Of a DNA stretch of 64,000 nt, positions 53,727 to 62,765 are shown one piece after another (position 1 is the first letter of the stretch; each line of letters starts with the position of its first letter). Source of the stretch: Streptomyces sp. NP-1717 (GTDB lineage: Bacteria; Actinomycetota; Actinomycetes; Streptomycetales; Streptomycetaceae); contig NZ_JAAPBF010000008.1 in the NCBI RefSeq assembly GCF_022695985.1, forward strand, positions 17,651 through 81,650, given 5' to 3'. A program made the position numbers and the translations under genes. The notes beneath the pieces were generated by a model. The model was given only the letters and a program-made list of their open reading frames with translations. It had not been told where the DNA came from and searched no databases.

Positions 53727-53804
53727 CGCGCGTCGAGATGGGCCGAGAGTCGTCCATTCATGGCTCAAGGCTGCACGGCGATGATCACGGGCAACAAACG
53801 GGAC

Positions 53805-53855
53805 ATGACCAGGTCATCAAAAGTGACACGCTCCAGTATCATGACCGTATGACCG
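53805..53855. promoter_or_regulatory. Repeated ATGACC half-sites between divergent genes
   Basis: ATGACC-A-GGTCAT at 53805-53817 is a perfect 13-bp dyad, and further ATGACC copies stand at 53841 and 53849. They lie in the 122 bp between the HxlR gene (plus) and the LLM-BBE fusion gene (minus), the expected place for HxlR binding; the last copy overlaps the HxlR start codon. Confidence 0.55.
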
Positions 53856-54241
53856 GTCCTCGACAGCCCGATGATTCCTCCGCCACCGCGGGCCAGAGCC
53901 GCCCGGAAGCGGGCTATGAACACATCGATGACGACGTGTGCCGCAGTTTTCAGCGCTCGGTCGAGATCGTGGGCAAGAAGTGGAGCGCTGCGGTGCTTCT
54001 GGCGGCGATGCGGGGCGCGCGCCGATTCGTCGACTACCGAGCGCGGATCCCCGGAATCTCGAACCACCTTCTGTCCCAGCGTCTGCGTGAGCTCGAGGGT
54101 CACCGACTCATTGAGCGGCTCGTGGTACCGACGACGCCGGTCCAGATCACGTACCGGCCCACCGAACAAGGCGCCAGCCTGATGCGTGTTCTGCATCCGC
54201 TGATCGAATGGAGCGCCAAGAACGAGGACATGGATACCTGA
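53849..54241 (+). CDS. HxlR family transcriptional regulator
   Basis: 130 aa from the ATG at 53849. The winged-helix HxlR/DUF24 domain covers about 25-125: FQRSVEIVGKKWSAAVLLAA, RFVDYRARIPGISNHLLSQR and LRELEGHRLIERLVV. One cysteine (DDDVCRSF) stands just before the domain, as in redox- or electrophile-sensing members. Divergent from the flavoenzyme operon with dyad repeats in the shared promoter region. Confidence 0.9.
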   Translation: MTGPRQPDDSSATAGQSRPEAGYEHIDDDVCRSFQRSVEIVGKKWSAAVLLAAMRGARRFVDYRARIPGISNHLLSQRLRELEGHRLIERLVVPTTPVQITYRPTEQGASLMRVLHPLIEWSAKNEDMDT

Positions 54242-54398
54242 CGAGCTGGTCGCATGCCGCCCACGCACCCGATCCGTTGCGGACTGGGACCGGTGATTGC
54301 GCGGGCGGCCGCTCGCGGTGTGGCTTCAGAAGCTGTTTCCGATCCCCATTTTTGAGTACATTTGGGTCCTAGGTTGGTGTGGTGTCCGAAGGCGCCGG

Positions 54399-54692
54399 GT
54401 GGGCCGGGGAGAGGTCTGTCGGGCGTGCGGCGAACGGCTTGAGTCGCGGGCCCGGTCTGATGCGGTGTTCTGCTCGGCGGCCTGTCGTTCCGGGCAGTGG
54501 CGGGCTGACCGGCGGTTGCGCAAGCGGCTGGCGGCGGTCCAGGGCGGTGCCGGCGAGGTCGAGTGCCCGGAGTGCGGGCACCGGTGGGTGGCCGGCGTCG
54601 ACCGGCGTTCGGACGCGTTGTTCTGCTCGACGCGGTGCAAGGTGAGGGCCTGGCGGCGACGGAAGGAAACGTTCGGCGAACGGTCACAGTAA
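54399..54692 (+). CDS. Small protein with two zinc-ribbon-like repeats
   Basis: 97 aa from a GTG at 54399 with GAAGG upstream. Two similar units: CRACGERLESRARSDAVFCS then AACR, and CPECGHRWVAGVDRRSDALF then CSTRCK, each C-x2-C ... C-x3-C, separated by a basic RRLRKRL linker and followed by RAWRRRKE. This suggests two zinc-binding knuckles with basic tails, fitting nucleic-acid binding. Such proteins occur near mobile elements in Streptomyces. AT-rich tracts flank it on both sides, unlike the surroundings. Confidence 0.6.
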   Translation: MGRGEVCRACGERLESRARSDAVFCSAACRSGQWRADRRLRKRLAAVQGGAGEVECPECGHRWVAGVDRRSDALFCSTRCKVRAWRRRKETFGERSQ

Positions 54693-54774
54693 CCGCAGAG
54701 CTAACGCGTCCAGTGCCCAACTTCGTTCATTTCTGGGCTATTTCTATCCTTTGTTATGATCTTGTCATGTCCGG

Positions 54775-55239
54775 TCAGACTCTCGGTCCTGAAGCGGGTC
54801 CTGTCCCGTCACGGCCCGAAGTGCCCTGCCCCGGCCCGCACTTGGATGGTGGAACACCATGCCGGAGGAGACCGACAAGGTCGGAAACGTCAGCCAGTCC
54901 CGTTACGAGCAGATCGTGCAGCCACCAGGCCGACGAGGGGTCGATATGCCGGTTGAGGCGGTCCATGGCGGCCGTCCAGTCGACACCGCGCAGCTCCAGG
55001 TCCACGCCCAGCTGGGCGCCGTGCTGGGCAGCACGCGCGGTGTCGGCGGTGTGGACCAGCATCTTCGTGGGGACGCAGCCGACGTTGAGGCAGGTGCCCG
55101 CGTACTTCCGCAGTAGCCCGACCCCCTTGTCAACGATGGCCACCTTCAGCCCGTCGAACCGCTCATCGAGTTCGCCGACACCTGACCCGGCGCCCATGAC
55201 GACCAGGTCGAAGTGGCCGCCTCCCGTGGTGGTGTTCAT
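54775..55239 (-). pseudogene. Mycothione reductase-like, N-terminal fragment
   Basis: ATG at 55239 with GGAG upstream opens HFDLVVMGAGSGVGELDERF, then the redox-active motif GTCLNVGCVPTKMLVHTADT and DRLNRHIDPSS, as in the FAD domain of mycothione reductase. Homology ends near 54880, about 120 residues into a protein of normally about 460. The active-site cysteines are present but the NADPH and dimer domains are lost. Confidence 0.72.
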
Positions 55240-55293
55240 GTCTGCTCCGTTCTCTGTGTGTCCTGGGGCCGTTTCCGTTCCCGGGACGGGTTG

Positions 55294-56073
55294 TCAGTTG
55301 CGGCCGGCCATGACGCCGCCGTCGATGTCCCAGACCGCGCCGGTGACCCAGTCCGTCTGGTCGGAGAGGAGGAACACCACGGTGGCGGCGATGTCGTCGG
55401 GGGTGCCGATGCGGCCCAGCGGGTGGAAGGCGTTGAAGCCGTCCAGTGCGCTGTCCATCTCGGCCTTGGGGATGAACTCCTCGTAGATGGGGGTGCGCAC
55501 GACCGCCGGGGCGACGGCGTTGGCGCGGATGCCGTACGGCGCGAGCTCCATGCCCACGTGCTGGGTGAGGGAGTGCAGACCGGCCTTGGCCATGGAGTAC
55601 GCGGAGGACGGCGTCGCGGCGACGGCCTGGTGGGCCCACATGGAGCCGACGTTGACGATGGAGCCCTTGACGCCGCGCTCGACCATGCCGGCGGCGACGG
55701 TCTGGGTGATGAGGAAGAAGGCCCGGTTGAGGGCCTGGTAGCGGTCGTAGTCCTCGGGGGTGTGCTCCAGGAACGGCTTGGGGGCGAACACGCCGGCCGC
55801 GTTGACCAGGAGGCGCGCGTCGGCGTGGTCGCGGGCCAGCTCGGCGCGTAGCCGCTCGACGGCCTCGGGGTCGTTCAGGTCGGCGGCGAGACCGCTCGCC
55901 TGAGGGCTGGCCAGCTCGGCTACGGCCTTCGTCGCGGTGGAGTCGGACCGGCCGGTGACGACGACGCTGCCGCCGGCGTCCAGGATGTGCCGGGCGATGG
56001 ACAGGCCCATGCCGCTGGTGCCGCCGATGATGACGGCCTTCTTGCCGGTGAGGTCGATGGTGGTGCGGGACAT
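55294..56073 (-). CDS. Short-chain dehydrogenase/reductase
   Basis: 259 aa from the ATG at 56073, AGGAG 7 nt upstream. Classical SDR: cofactor motif GGTSGMGLSIARH, NVGSM with the catalytic serine, YSMAK (Tyr-x3-Lys) and GGVMAGRN end. ADLND suggests NAD(H) or NADP(H) choice is not clear. A GCCTATAGC element stands upstream at 56133, matching elements near the LysR gene, so it may be part of that regulon. Confidence 0.92.
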   Translation of the reverse strand: MSRTTIDLTGKKAVIIGGTSGMGLSIARHILDAGGSVVVTGRSDSTATKAVAELASPQASGLAADLNDPEAVERLRAELARDHADARLLVNAAGVFAPKPFLEHTPEDYDRYQALNRAFFLITQTVAAGMVERGVKGSIVNVGSMWAHQAVAATPSSAYSMAKAGLHSLTQHVGMELAPYGIRANAVAPAVVRTPIYEEFIPKAEMDSALDGFNAFHPLGRIGTPDDIAATVVFLLSDQTDWVTGAVWDIDGGVMAGRN

Positions 56074-56132
56074 GTCGTGCTCCTGATCAAAGAGGGGAGT
56101 GAGGGTGATCCGCTCGGGCAACCCTGAAGCAT

Positions 56133-56142
56133 GCCTATAGCT
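56133..56142. promoter_or_regulatory. LysR-type dyad before the SDR gene
   Basis: GCCTATAGCT centres about 65 bp before the SDR start codon and shares the CTATAG core with elements at 56657 and 57662. LysR boxes usually contain such TA-centred dyads. Confidence 0.45.
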
Positions 56143-56265
56143 GGGCAAACTGCCGTAGAAGTGCAGGGTGTGCCCTTTGGTGAAGGCGGCCGTGCGGCGG
56201 AAGAGGGAGAGGGATGGTGAAGGGCGAGGGCCACCGTGTGGGGTGCGGCTGCCCGTCCGGGACCG

Positions 56266-56547
56266 TCAGACGGTGTCGTAGATCCGGACCTCGGGGTCGG
56301 CGGCCAGCAGCGGCGCCAGGCCACCGACGACGTCCTGCTTGAACAGGGTGCTGTCGAGGTAGGCACGTGCCTCGCCGGCGGTGGTGAAGCTGTGCAGCAC
56401 CTGCACGTCTTCATCGCGCCCGAGCAACTCCTTGGACTCGGCGCCGGGAACCGTGTCGAGGAACGGCTGCTTGTACTTCTGGTACACGCCGGCCGCCGCG
56501 GCGCGGTTTTCTTCCGCCACCTTCAGGGTGATTTCCAGGTAGGCCAT
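56266..56547 (-). CDS. Putative quinol monooxygenase (ABM family)
   Basis: 93 aa from the ATG at 56547, AAGGAAG 6 nt upstream. Dimeric alpha-beta barrel fold of the antibiotic biosynthesis monooxygenase family: MAYLEITLKVAEENRAAAAG, then VQVLHSFTTAGEARAYLDST. Small stand-alone members oxidise quinols or polycyclic aromatics without cofactor. It lies between the SDR and LysR genes on the same strand, with a GGCTATAACC element before it. Confidence 0.8.
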   Translation of the reverse strand: MAYLEITLKVAEENRAAAAGVYQKYKQPFLDTVPGAESKELLGRDEDVQVLHSFTTAGEARAYLDSTLFKQDVVGGLAPLLAADPEVRIYDTV

Positions 56548-56656
56548 GACGCTTCCTTTCTCGTCGGAATATGCTTGCGGAGATTTCCGCGGGCGGTTGG
56601 GACGAGACAAAGGTAAATCCCTGGAAAGGTGTCCGGTAGAGGATCCTTTGTGATGT

Positions 56657-56666
56657 GGCTATAACC
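56657..56666. promoter_or_regulatory. LysR-type dyad before the monooxygenase gene
   Basis: GGCTATAACC lies about 110 bp before the monooxygenase start on the minus strand, one mismatch from the GGCTATAGCC at 57662. Confidence 0.45.
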
Positions 56667-56678
56667 AACGCGCATTAC

Positions 56679-57635
56679 TCACTGGGAAGCCGCCGGAGAG
56701 GGCCCCGCGGTCTGGCCTGTAGGGGCCTCGCCGTCCGGCTGGGGGACGGGCCCCAGGCATCCGGCGGAGTCGGCGAGAAAGCCGACGAACTCCTTCAGGT
56801 CGGCGCCGAGCGGGTTGTCGCGTCCCCAGACCGCTTCGTAAGAGATCTCCACCGGGGTGCCGCCGCGCACCAGAGGGCGGCAGCTGGCGTGGTCCGGTGT
56901 CACCTTGGAGCTCGGCAGCAGGGCGGCGCCCACGCCGAGACGGGCCCACTCGTCGAGGACCCGGTAGCTGGCGGCCTCGCCCGGATAGGTGCGCAGCGGC
57001 AGGTCGTTGTCCCGGAAGAGCTGTGTGGTGAAGGTGGTCAGGCCGCAGCTGCTGGGCACGAGGATGAAGTCGGCGCTGGCGGCGTCGTTCAGCTCCACCG
57101 GGCCGTCGGTGCCGGGGGCAACGGCCGGGTCGATCACGACGACGGGCTCGGTGAGGATGGTGCGGTGCCGGTAGGCAGGCATGGGTTCCACCTCGGGCAC
57201 CAGCAGCACATCCAGCTCGCCGTCCTTCAGGGCGGTGCGCAGCAGGTCCAGGTCGGCCTCGCGCAGCACCAGGTCGCGCGGGCGGGTCAGGCCGCGGGCG
57301 GCGGTGAAGGCGCAGCCCACCAGATCCGCCCCGATCAGGGGCGAGACGCCCATGCGGATCGAGCCGGCAGCCGGGCTGGTGAGCCGCCGTGCCTCGGCCG
57401 TGACCGAGTCCAGCGCCTCCAGGGCCCGGTCGATCATCGGCAGCACGCGAGCGCCGTGCGCCGTGGGCTTGACGCCGCGCGGCGAGCGGTCGAACAGCTT
57501 GATGCCGAGTTCCTCCTCCAGGCGGGCCACGCCGTTCGACAGGGCCGGCTGGGTGACGCCGTAGTCGCGCGCCGCGGCGCTGAACGACTTGGTCCGGGAC
57601 ACGGCCTGGGCGTACCGCAGCCCTTCGATGTTCAT
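56679..57635 (-). CDS. LysR family transcriptional regulator
   Basis: 318 aa from the ATG at 57635. Winged-helix DNA-binding domain at residues 1-60 (FSAAARDYGVTQPALSNGVA, RLEEELGIKLFDRSPRGVKP) and a periplasmic-binding-protein-like effector domain from 90 (GSIRMGVSPLIGADLVGCAF). Divergent from a zinc alcohol dehydrogenase gene; the 207-bp interval begins with a GGCTAYAGCC repeat. Same element before the monooxygenase and SDR genes suggests one small regulon. Confidence 0.92.
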   Translation of the reverse strand: MNIEGLRYAQAVSRTKSFSAAARDYGVTQPALSNGVARLEEELGIKLFDRSPRGVKPTAHGARVLPMIDRALEALDSVTAEARRLTSPAAGSIRMGVSPLIGADLVGCAFTAARGLTRPRDLVLREADLDLLRTALKDGELDVLLVPEVEPMPAYRHRTILTEPVVVIDPAVAPGTDGPVELNDAASADFILVPSSCGLTTFTTQLFRDNDLPLRTYPGEAASYRVLDEWARLGVGAALLPSSKVTPDHASCRPLVRGGTPVEISYEAVWGRDNPLGADLKEFVGFLADSAGCLGPVPQPDGEAPTGQTAGPSPAASQ

Positions 57636-57648
57636 CTGAACTCCTCTC

Positions 57649-57671
57649 GGCTACAGCCTCAGGCTATAGCC
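57649..57671. promoter_or_regulatory. LysR-type operator in the lysR/adh divergent promoter
   Basis: GGCTACAGCC (57649-57658) and GGCTATAGCC (57662-57671) are near-identical dyads three bases apart, starting 13 bp before the lysR start codon. The second copy is a perfect 10-bp palindrome. Position and form fit an autoregulatory LysR site. Confidence 0.62.
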
Positions 57672-57842
57672 GTATTCATGATCGTCGTCTACCGGATTCC
57701 GGGCATCCATCCTACGGTTGGCAAAGCGCGCTCCGCCGGATCGGCGGGGCAGGAAATATCCGGGCTCTTTTTTCGTCCGGCCATTTCACAGTACCGGGGA
57801 ATTCCCCGTACAGAATCCTCCCCTTCTTTCCCGTCAGGAGTG

Positions 57843-58883
57843 ATGACCGTGTCCCAGGAGAACCGCCCTTCGTATCGGGCCGCCCAGGTGACCGAATCCG
57901 GCGGGCCGGTGCACGTCGCCCCCGTGCAGCCGCGCGAGCCGGGCCCAGGCGAAGTGCGCCTGGACGTGAAGGCGTCCGGCATCTGTGGGGCCGACGCCGG
58001 CATGGCCGCCAACCCGTCGCCCGCCTACGGCTTCCCGATCACCCCCGGGCACGAGGTGGCCGGCGTCGTCGCCGAGGTGGGCGAGGGAGTTGCGGGCTGG
58101 GAGGTCGGTGAGCGGGCCGGGGTCGGCTGGTTCGGCGGCTCCTGCGGACACTGCACCGCCTGCCGGTCGGGCGACGTGGTCCACTGCGCCCAGCGCCAGA
58201 TCCCCGGCCTCAGCTACACAGGCGGCTGGGCCACCAGCATCACCGTCCCCGCCGCCGCCCTCGTCCACATTCCCGACGGGCTCTCCTTCGAGGAGGCCGC
58301 GCCGTTCGGATGCGCGGGCGTGACCACCTTCAACGCGCTGCGGCACAACGGAGCCGAGCCCGGCGACCGGGTCGCGGTCCTGGGAATCGGTGGCCTGGGC
58401 CACTTCGCGGTGCAGTTCGCCGCGGCCATGGGCTTCGAGACGGTGGCCATCGGCCGCGGCAAGGACAAACGGGCAACCGCCCTCGACCTCGGCGCGCACC
58501 ACTACATCGACGCCTCCGCCGAGGACGCCGGAAAGGCGCTGCGCGCCATGGGCGGCGCCCGGCTGATCCTGTCCACGGCTTCCAGCAGCAAGCCGCTGGC
58601 CGGGCTCGTCGACGGGCTCACCCCGCACGGCCGGCTCACGGTCGTCGGCTTCGACGGCACCCCGCTCGACCTCCCGCTGGACAAGCTGGTGATGCACGCC
58701 CGTCACGTCACCGGACACGTGACCGGCAGCCCGGTCGACACCGAGCAGGCCATGCGTTTCGCCCTGGCCAGTGACGTGCGCCCGCAGGTGCAGACCGCAC
58801 CGCTGGAGCAGGCGGCCGAAGCGCTGAAGACCCAGCAGGCCGGACAGGCCCGCTTCCGCATGGTCCTCACCACGGGCGACTGA
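57843..58883 (+). CDS. Zinc-dependent alcohol dehydrogenase
   Basis: 346 aa from the ATG at 57843, AGGAG just upstream. MDR zinc enzyme: catalytic-zinc motifs SGICGADAG and GHEVAGVVAEVGEGV, structural-zinc cysteines CGHCTACRSGDVVHC, and NAD(P) motif LGIGGLGHFAVQFAAAMG. The Cys-Gly-Ala-Asp variant is that of cinnamyl/alcohol dehydrogenases of the AdhP/YahK group. Divergent from LysR, with shared operator. Confidence 0.92.
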   Translation: MTVSQENRPSYRAAQVTESGGPVHVAPVQPREPGPGEVRLDVKASGICGADAGMAANPSPAYGFPITPGHEVAGVVAEVGEGVAGWEVGERAGVGWFGGSCGHCTACRSGDVVHCAQRQIPGLSYTGGWATSITVPAAALVHIPDGLSFEEAAPFGCAGVTTFNALRHNGAEPGDRVAVLGIGGLGHFAVQFAAAMGFETVAIGRGKDKRATALDLGAHHYIDASAEDAGKALRAMGGARLILSTASSSKPLAGLVDGLTPHGRLTVVGFDGTPLDLPLDKLVMHARHVTGHVTGSPVDTEQAMRFALASDVRPQVQTAPLEQAAEALKTQQAGQARFRMVLTTGD

Positions 58884-58955
58884 CCACCTCTCCCCCCACT
58901 ACCCCGAGCAGTACTGGGCCGTGCCACCGGCCCTGGCAAGGAAAGGAGTCCGCGC

Positions 58956-60073
58956 ATGGCGCACAGCACAAGCTGGTCCGTCGTCGTGATCGGAGCGGGT
59001 GCATCGGGCCTCGCCGCAGCGAGCACTCTCACGCAGGCCGGGCACGACGTCGTCGTCCTGGAGGCGCGCGAGCGGATCGGGGGGCGGCTCCTGAGCGCCC
59101 CGGCCACACCGGAGGGCACCCTCGATCTCGGGGCCACCTGGTTCTGGGACGACGAGCGGCACGTCTGCACCCTCCTCTCCGGATCCGGGCTCGGCAGCTT
59201 CCCGCAGCACACCACCGGCGACGCCGTCTACCAGGACGCGGGCGGCGTACAACGCCTCGCGGGCAACCCGATCGACGCCCGATCCAACCGCTTCACCGCC
59301 AGCGCCGCGTCCCTCACCGACGCACTTTCCGCCGCACTGCCCTCCGGCACGCTCAGCCTCGGCACTCCGGTCACCGCGATCCGGACCACCCCGTCCAGTC
59401 TGGCCGTGCACACCCCCAGCTCCGTCATCGAGGCCGAGCACGTCGTCCTCGCCGTGCCACCCGCGCTCGCCCTCGCGCGCATCGACTTCGGCGGCCGACT
59501 GCCCGCCGACCTTGTCCACGTAGCCGAGCAGACCCCGGTGTGGATGGAGCCGTGGTGAAGGTCGTGGCCGAGTATCCCGAGGCGTTCTGGCGCCGGGACG
59601 GCCTGGCCGGTGCCGCCTTCAGCCGGAGCGGACCACTGCAGGAAATCCACGACATGTCCGGCCCCGAAGGACAGCCGGCCGCCCTGTTCGGTTTCGCCCA
59701 CGCAAGCACCGCCCGCAACACCGGCCCCGACTTTCGCGCCGCCGTCACCGGGCAGCTGACGCAGCTCTTCGGTCCACAGGCGGCCCAGCTCGTCGCCCTG
59801 CACGTCAAGGACTGGAGCGCCGAGCAGTGGACGTCCCCCGCGCAGGTGGCGCAACTGGCCGACTACTCCCTCTTCGGCCACCGCCTGTACCAGCGTCCGG
59901 CAATGGAGGGGCGGCTCCACTGGGCGTCCACCGAAACCGCCCGCGGCTACGCCGGCCACATCGAAGGAGCGCTGGTGGGTGGCGAACGCGCCGCCCACGC
60001 CATCCTCTACGCGTTGCCCGACTCGAACTCGAACCCGGAGCCCGCGACGGCGAACTCCGCCCCCGCCGCCTGA
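58956..60073 (+). pseudogene. Flavin monoamine oxidase, single frameshift
   Basis: An ATG at 58956 with GAAAGGAG upstream reads VVVIGAGASGLAAASTLTQA, RIGGRLLSAPATPEGTLDLG, as flavin-containing amine oxidases do, until AEQTPVWM near 59540. There one base appears to be missing (ATGGAGCC for ATGGGAGCC): the next frame goes on GAVVKVVAEYPEAFWRRDGL, through to SPAQVAQLADYSLFGHRLYQ and GYAGHIEGALVGGERAA, the typical C-terminus. The protein would be about 370 aa if the frame were restored. Either an inactivated gene or a base error. It lies between an alcohol dehydrogenase and a DinB-like gene, all on one strand. Confidence 0.75.
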
Positions 60074-60119
60074 ACACCTTCATCCTCCGCCCCGACCCGG
60101 CCCTACAAGAGGTGACCTG

Positions 60120-60653
60120 ATGCACGAGGTGACAGCCCTCCTGCGCGAGTACGACCGTGCCCGCGCCTACACCGACGACCTGTGGAAGGACCTCAGCCCC
60201 GACGAGATCACCTGGCGCCCGCACGAGGACTCCAGCGCGATCGGCTGGCACCTTGGCCACCAGGCCCACGTCGCCCACTTCATGGTCCGCAACCTCACCG
60301 CCGCCGAGCCGAGTCCGGACCCCGAGCTGGACGGGCTCATGGACTCGGCGAACCCGGAGAATTTCCGCGGTGCCCTGCCGACCGTCGAACGGCTCGGCGC
60401 GTTCCGGGACACCGTCGCCGAACGCGTCCACGCCCGGATGAACGACATCGCGAGCGGACGCGTCGCCGCCCCGGACCAGCTCACCGTCGTCGCCCGGCAC
60501 CTCCTGGTTGCGCTGATCAACCACGAGTACCAGCACGACCAGTGGATCGGCGAAGTCCGTGCGAACGACCTCGGCCATGCCTTCCCCAGCGACCCGGACA
60601 CCGACCAGGTCTCCCGCCTGGACGGCTACCTCGTCCTCAATCCGCTCGCCTGA
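60120..60653 (+). CDS. DinB family protein (putative metal-dependent hydrolase or thiol S-transferase)
   Basis: 177 aa from an ATG at 60120. Four-helix DinB/YfiT fold: WHLGHQAHVAHFMVRNL carries the first metal histidine and NHEYQHDQWIGEV the other two, so the usual three-His nickel/zinc site is complete. Relatives include mycothiol- or bacillithiol-dependent S-transferases and EgtB-like N-domains; RPHEDSSAIGWHLGHQ is typical. Substrate unknown. Followed at 54 nt by a carboxymuconolactone decarboxylase-like gene. Confidence 0.82.
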   Translation: MHEVTALLREYDRARAYTDDLWKDLSPDEITWRPHEDSSAIGWHLGHQAHVAHFMVRNLTAAEPSPDPELDGLMDSANPENFRGALPTVERLGAFRDTVAERVHARMNDIASGRVAAPDQLTVVARHLLVALINHEYQHDQWIGEVRANDLGHAFPSDPDTDQVSRLDGYLVLNPLA

Positions 60654-60707
60654 GCCGACGCCAAGCGAGCAGGTCCCACCGAACCACGAAAGATCCAGGA
60701 ACAGAGC

Positions 60708-61046
60708 ATGAGCTACCACGAGCACACCGACTACAAGCACGCCCGCAACCTCCGCGCCGGCGCCCCCGAGGCGGTCAAGGCGTTCATGGAGTTGGACAAG
60801 CAGGTCCTGCGCAATCCCGACAACGTCATCCCGCCCAAGTACGCCGAGCTGATGGCCGTGGCCGTGGCCCTGACCACTCAGTGCGCGTACTGCATCGAAG
60901 TCCACACCAAGGCCGCGCACGAGGTCGGCGCCACCGAGAAGGAGATCGCAGAGACCACCATGATCGCTGCGGCACTGCGGGCGGGCGGCGCCTACGCCCA
61001 CGGCTTCATGGCAATGAAGTTCTTCAACCAGGCCGAAGCAGCTAAG
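60708..61046 (+). CDS. Carboxymuconolactone decarboxylase family protein, 3' end cut by IS
   Basis: About 113 native residues from the ATG at 60708 (MSYHEHTDYKHARNLRAGAP). CMD/AhpD fold with the redox motif CAYCIEVH (C-x2-C followed by histidine), typical of AhpD-like peroxidase partners. The frame runs on into the left end of an IS5-type element and stops at 61097, so the last 17 residues are foreign. The core motif is intact and the shortened protein may still fold. Confidence 0.83.
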
Positions 61047-61899
61047 AGGCCATCTCATTTGGCCGGGTTGGCTACTGGTCGTGGCAGGGATCGTTGAGCG
61101 GCTGGTGCCGGACGAGTTGTGGGAGCTGTTCCAGCGCGTGGTGCCGGAAGCGCCATCGCGGCCGCAGGGTGGTGGCCGGCGTCGGCACGGCGACCGTGAA
61201 GTGCTGGCCGCGATCGTCTTCGTGGCAACTTCGGGCTGCACGTGGCAGCAGGTGCCGACCGCCTCGTTCGGGCCGTCCGGCGCGACGGCTCACCGCCGGT
61301 TCACCGAGTGGACCAAGGCCCGGGTGTGGGCCAAACTCCACCGCCTGGTCCTCGATGAACTGGGATCCCGCGGCGAACTGGACTGGTCCCGGTGCGCGAT
61401 CGACTCGGTCAACATGCGGGCCCTGAAAAGGGGGAGCTGACAGGTCCGAATCCTGTGGACCGGGGCAAGTACGGGTCGAAGGTCCACTTGATGACGGAGC
61501 GGACCGGCCTGCCCCTGTCCATCGGCATCTCGGGTGCCAACACGCATGACAGCCAGGCCCTGGTCCCGTTGGTGAAGGGCATACCTCCGATCCGCTCGCG
61601 GCGAGGACCCAGGCGACGAAGGCCGCACAAACTCCACGCCGACAAGGGCTACGACTACAACCACCTGCGGCGATGGCTGGCCGGCCGAGGCAATTCGGCA
61701 CCGCATCGCACGCAGGGGCATCGAGACCTCACAACGGCTCGGCCGTCACCGCTGGACCATCGAACGCACCATGGCCTGGCTCGCCGGATGCCGACGCCTG
61801 CACCGCCGCTACGAACGCAAGGCCGAGCACTTCCTGGCCTTCACCAGCATCGCCTGCACCCTGATCTGCTACCGCAGACTCACCAAATGAGATGACCTT
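61047..61899 (+). mobile_element. IS5-family insertion sequence A (about 853 bp), transposase decayed
   Basis: Imperfect 17-bp terminal repeats: GAGGCCATCTCATTTGG (61047-61063) and, inverted, CCAAATGAGATGACCTT (61883-61899), two mismatches. TAA flanks both ends (61044-61046, 61900-61902). Inside are two overlapping reading frames joined at a GAAAAGGGGG run, the usual layout of IS427-type members, and a further frameshift. It interrupts the carboxymuconolactone decarboxylase gene. Confidence 0.85.
61081..61892 (+). pseudogene. IS5-family transposase of element A
   Basis: First frame (GTG 61081): IVERLVPDELWELFQRVVPE, an N-terminal DUF4096-type domain, to MRALKRGS; it passes to the next frame at GAAAAGGGGG near 61425, probably by programmed -1 slippage: KGELTGPNPVDRGKYGSKVH, GISGANTHDSQALVPLVKGI, HADKGYDYNHLRRWLAGRG. 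A second, accidental shift near 61690 leads to RHRIARRGIETSQRLGRHRW and ERTMAWLAGCRRLHRRYERK with the catalytic Glu. Non-functional as it stands. Confidence 0.8.
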
Positions 61900-61901
61900 T
61901 A

Positions 61902-62765
61902 AGACCGTGTCCTATGTGGGGCGAGCTCGTTGGGCCGAGCATGGGGCGGGGTACGTGGAGTTGGATTGTTCCGGACGGGCTGTGGGAGATCGCGGAGCCG
62001 CTGATCCCGCCGTCGAAGGTGCGGCCGCAGGGCGGCGGGACGCAGGACACGCCTGATGAGACGCTGTTCGCCGCGATCATCTACGTGCTGGTCAGCGGCT
62101 GTGCCTGGCGGGCTCTGCCGCCGTGTTTCGGGATATCGAAGTCGACAGCCCACCGCAGGTTCCTGATCTGGTCGAGAGCCAATGTCTGGGGCCGGCTCCA
62201 CGAGGAGATCCTGCACCGCCTGGACGACGCCGGCCTGCTCGACCTGTCCCGGGCCGTGCTCGACTCCGCCCACGTGAGGGCTAAAAGGGGCGAACTCACA
62301 GGTCCGAGTCCCGTGGACCGGGGCAGGCCGGGTTCCAAGATGCACGTCCTGTCGGACGCGAACGGACTGCCCCTCCTTGTCGGGATCTCCGCTGCGAACA
62401 CCCACGACAGCCTCGCGCTGAAGCCCATGGTTCAGGGCCACCAAACGAGACACGACCCCCACCGCGCCGCTACTTCAAGCCCCAGCGCCTGCACGCGGAC
62501 AAAGCCTACGACGTTCCTCACCTGCGGAAATGGATGTGGGGCAAGCACATCGGCGTGCGCATCGCCCGCAAGGGAGTTGAGTCCAGCGAACGGTTAGGCC
62601 GCCGCAGATGGGTGATCGAGCGGACCATGTCCTGGCTGACCGGCTACCGCAGGCTCAACCACTGCTACGAACGCCACCCCCGCAACTACCTGGCCTTCCT
62701 CGGCCTCGCCGCCGCCCTCTGCTGCTACAAACGACTCGCCCGACTCACCACATAGGACACGGTCT
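61902..62765 (+). mobile_element. IS5-family insertion sequence B (864 bp)
   Basis: Perfect 18-bp terminal repeats, AGACCGTGTCCTATGTGG at 61902-61919 and its inverse at 62748-62765, flanked by TA on both sides (61900-61901, 62766-62767). It abuts element A: the last bases of A and the first of B are separated only by the TA. Different IS but same family as A. Confidence 0.9.
61914..62755 (+). pseudogene. IS5-family transposase of element B, frameshifted
   Basis: The frame from 61914 (MWGELVGPSMGRGTWSWIVP) gives DUF4096 and the first catalytic part (SAHVRAKRGELTGPSPVDRG, GSKMHVLSDANGLPLLVGIS, AANTHDSLALKPMVQGHQTR) without needing slippage at AAAAGGGG. Near 62463 one base is lost; the remaining part reads RYFKPQRLHADKAYDVPHLR, then SSERLGRRRWVIERTMSWLT with the catalytic Glu, to the stop at 62755. 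Inactive unless frameshifting restores it. Confidence 0.82.

Noticed and set aside
54755..54760. TATGAT promoter-like hexamer after the zinc-knuckle gene
   Set aside because: No matching -35 element and the following gene on that strand is absent; reported only as part of the AT-rich pocket.
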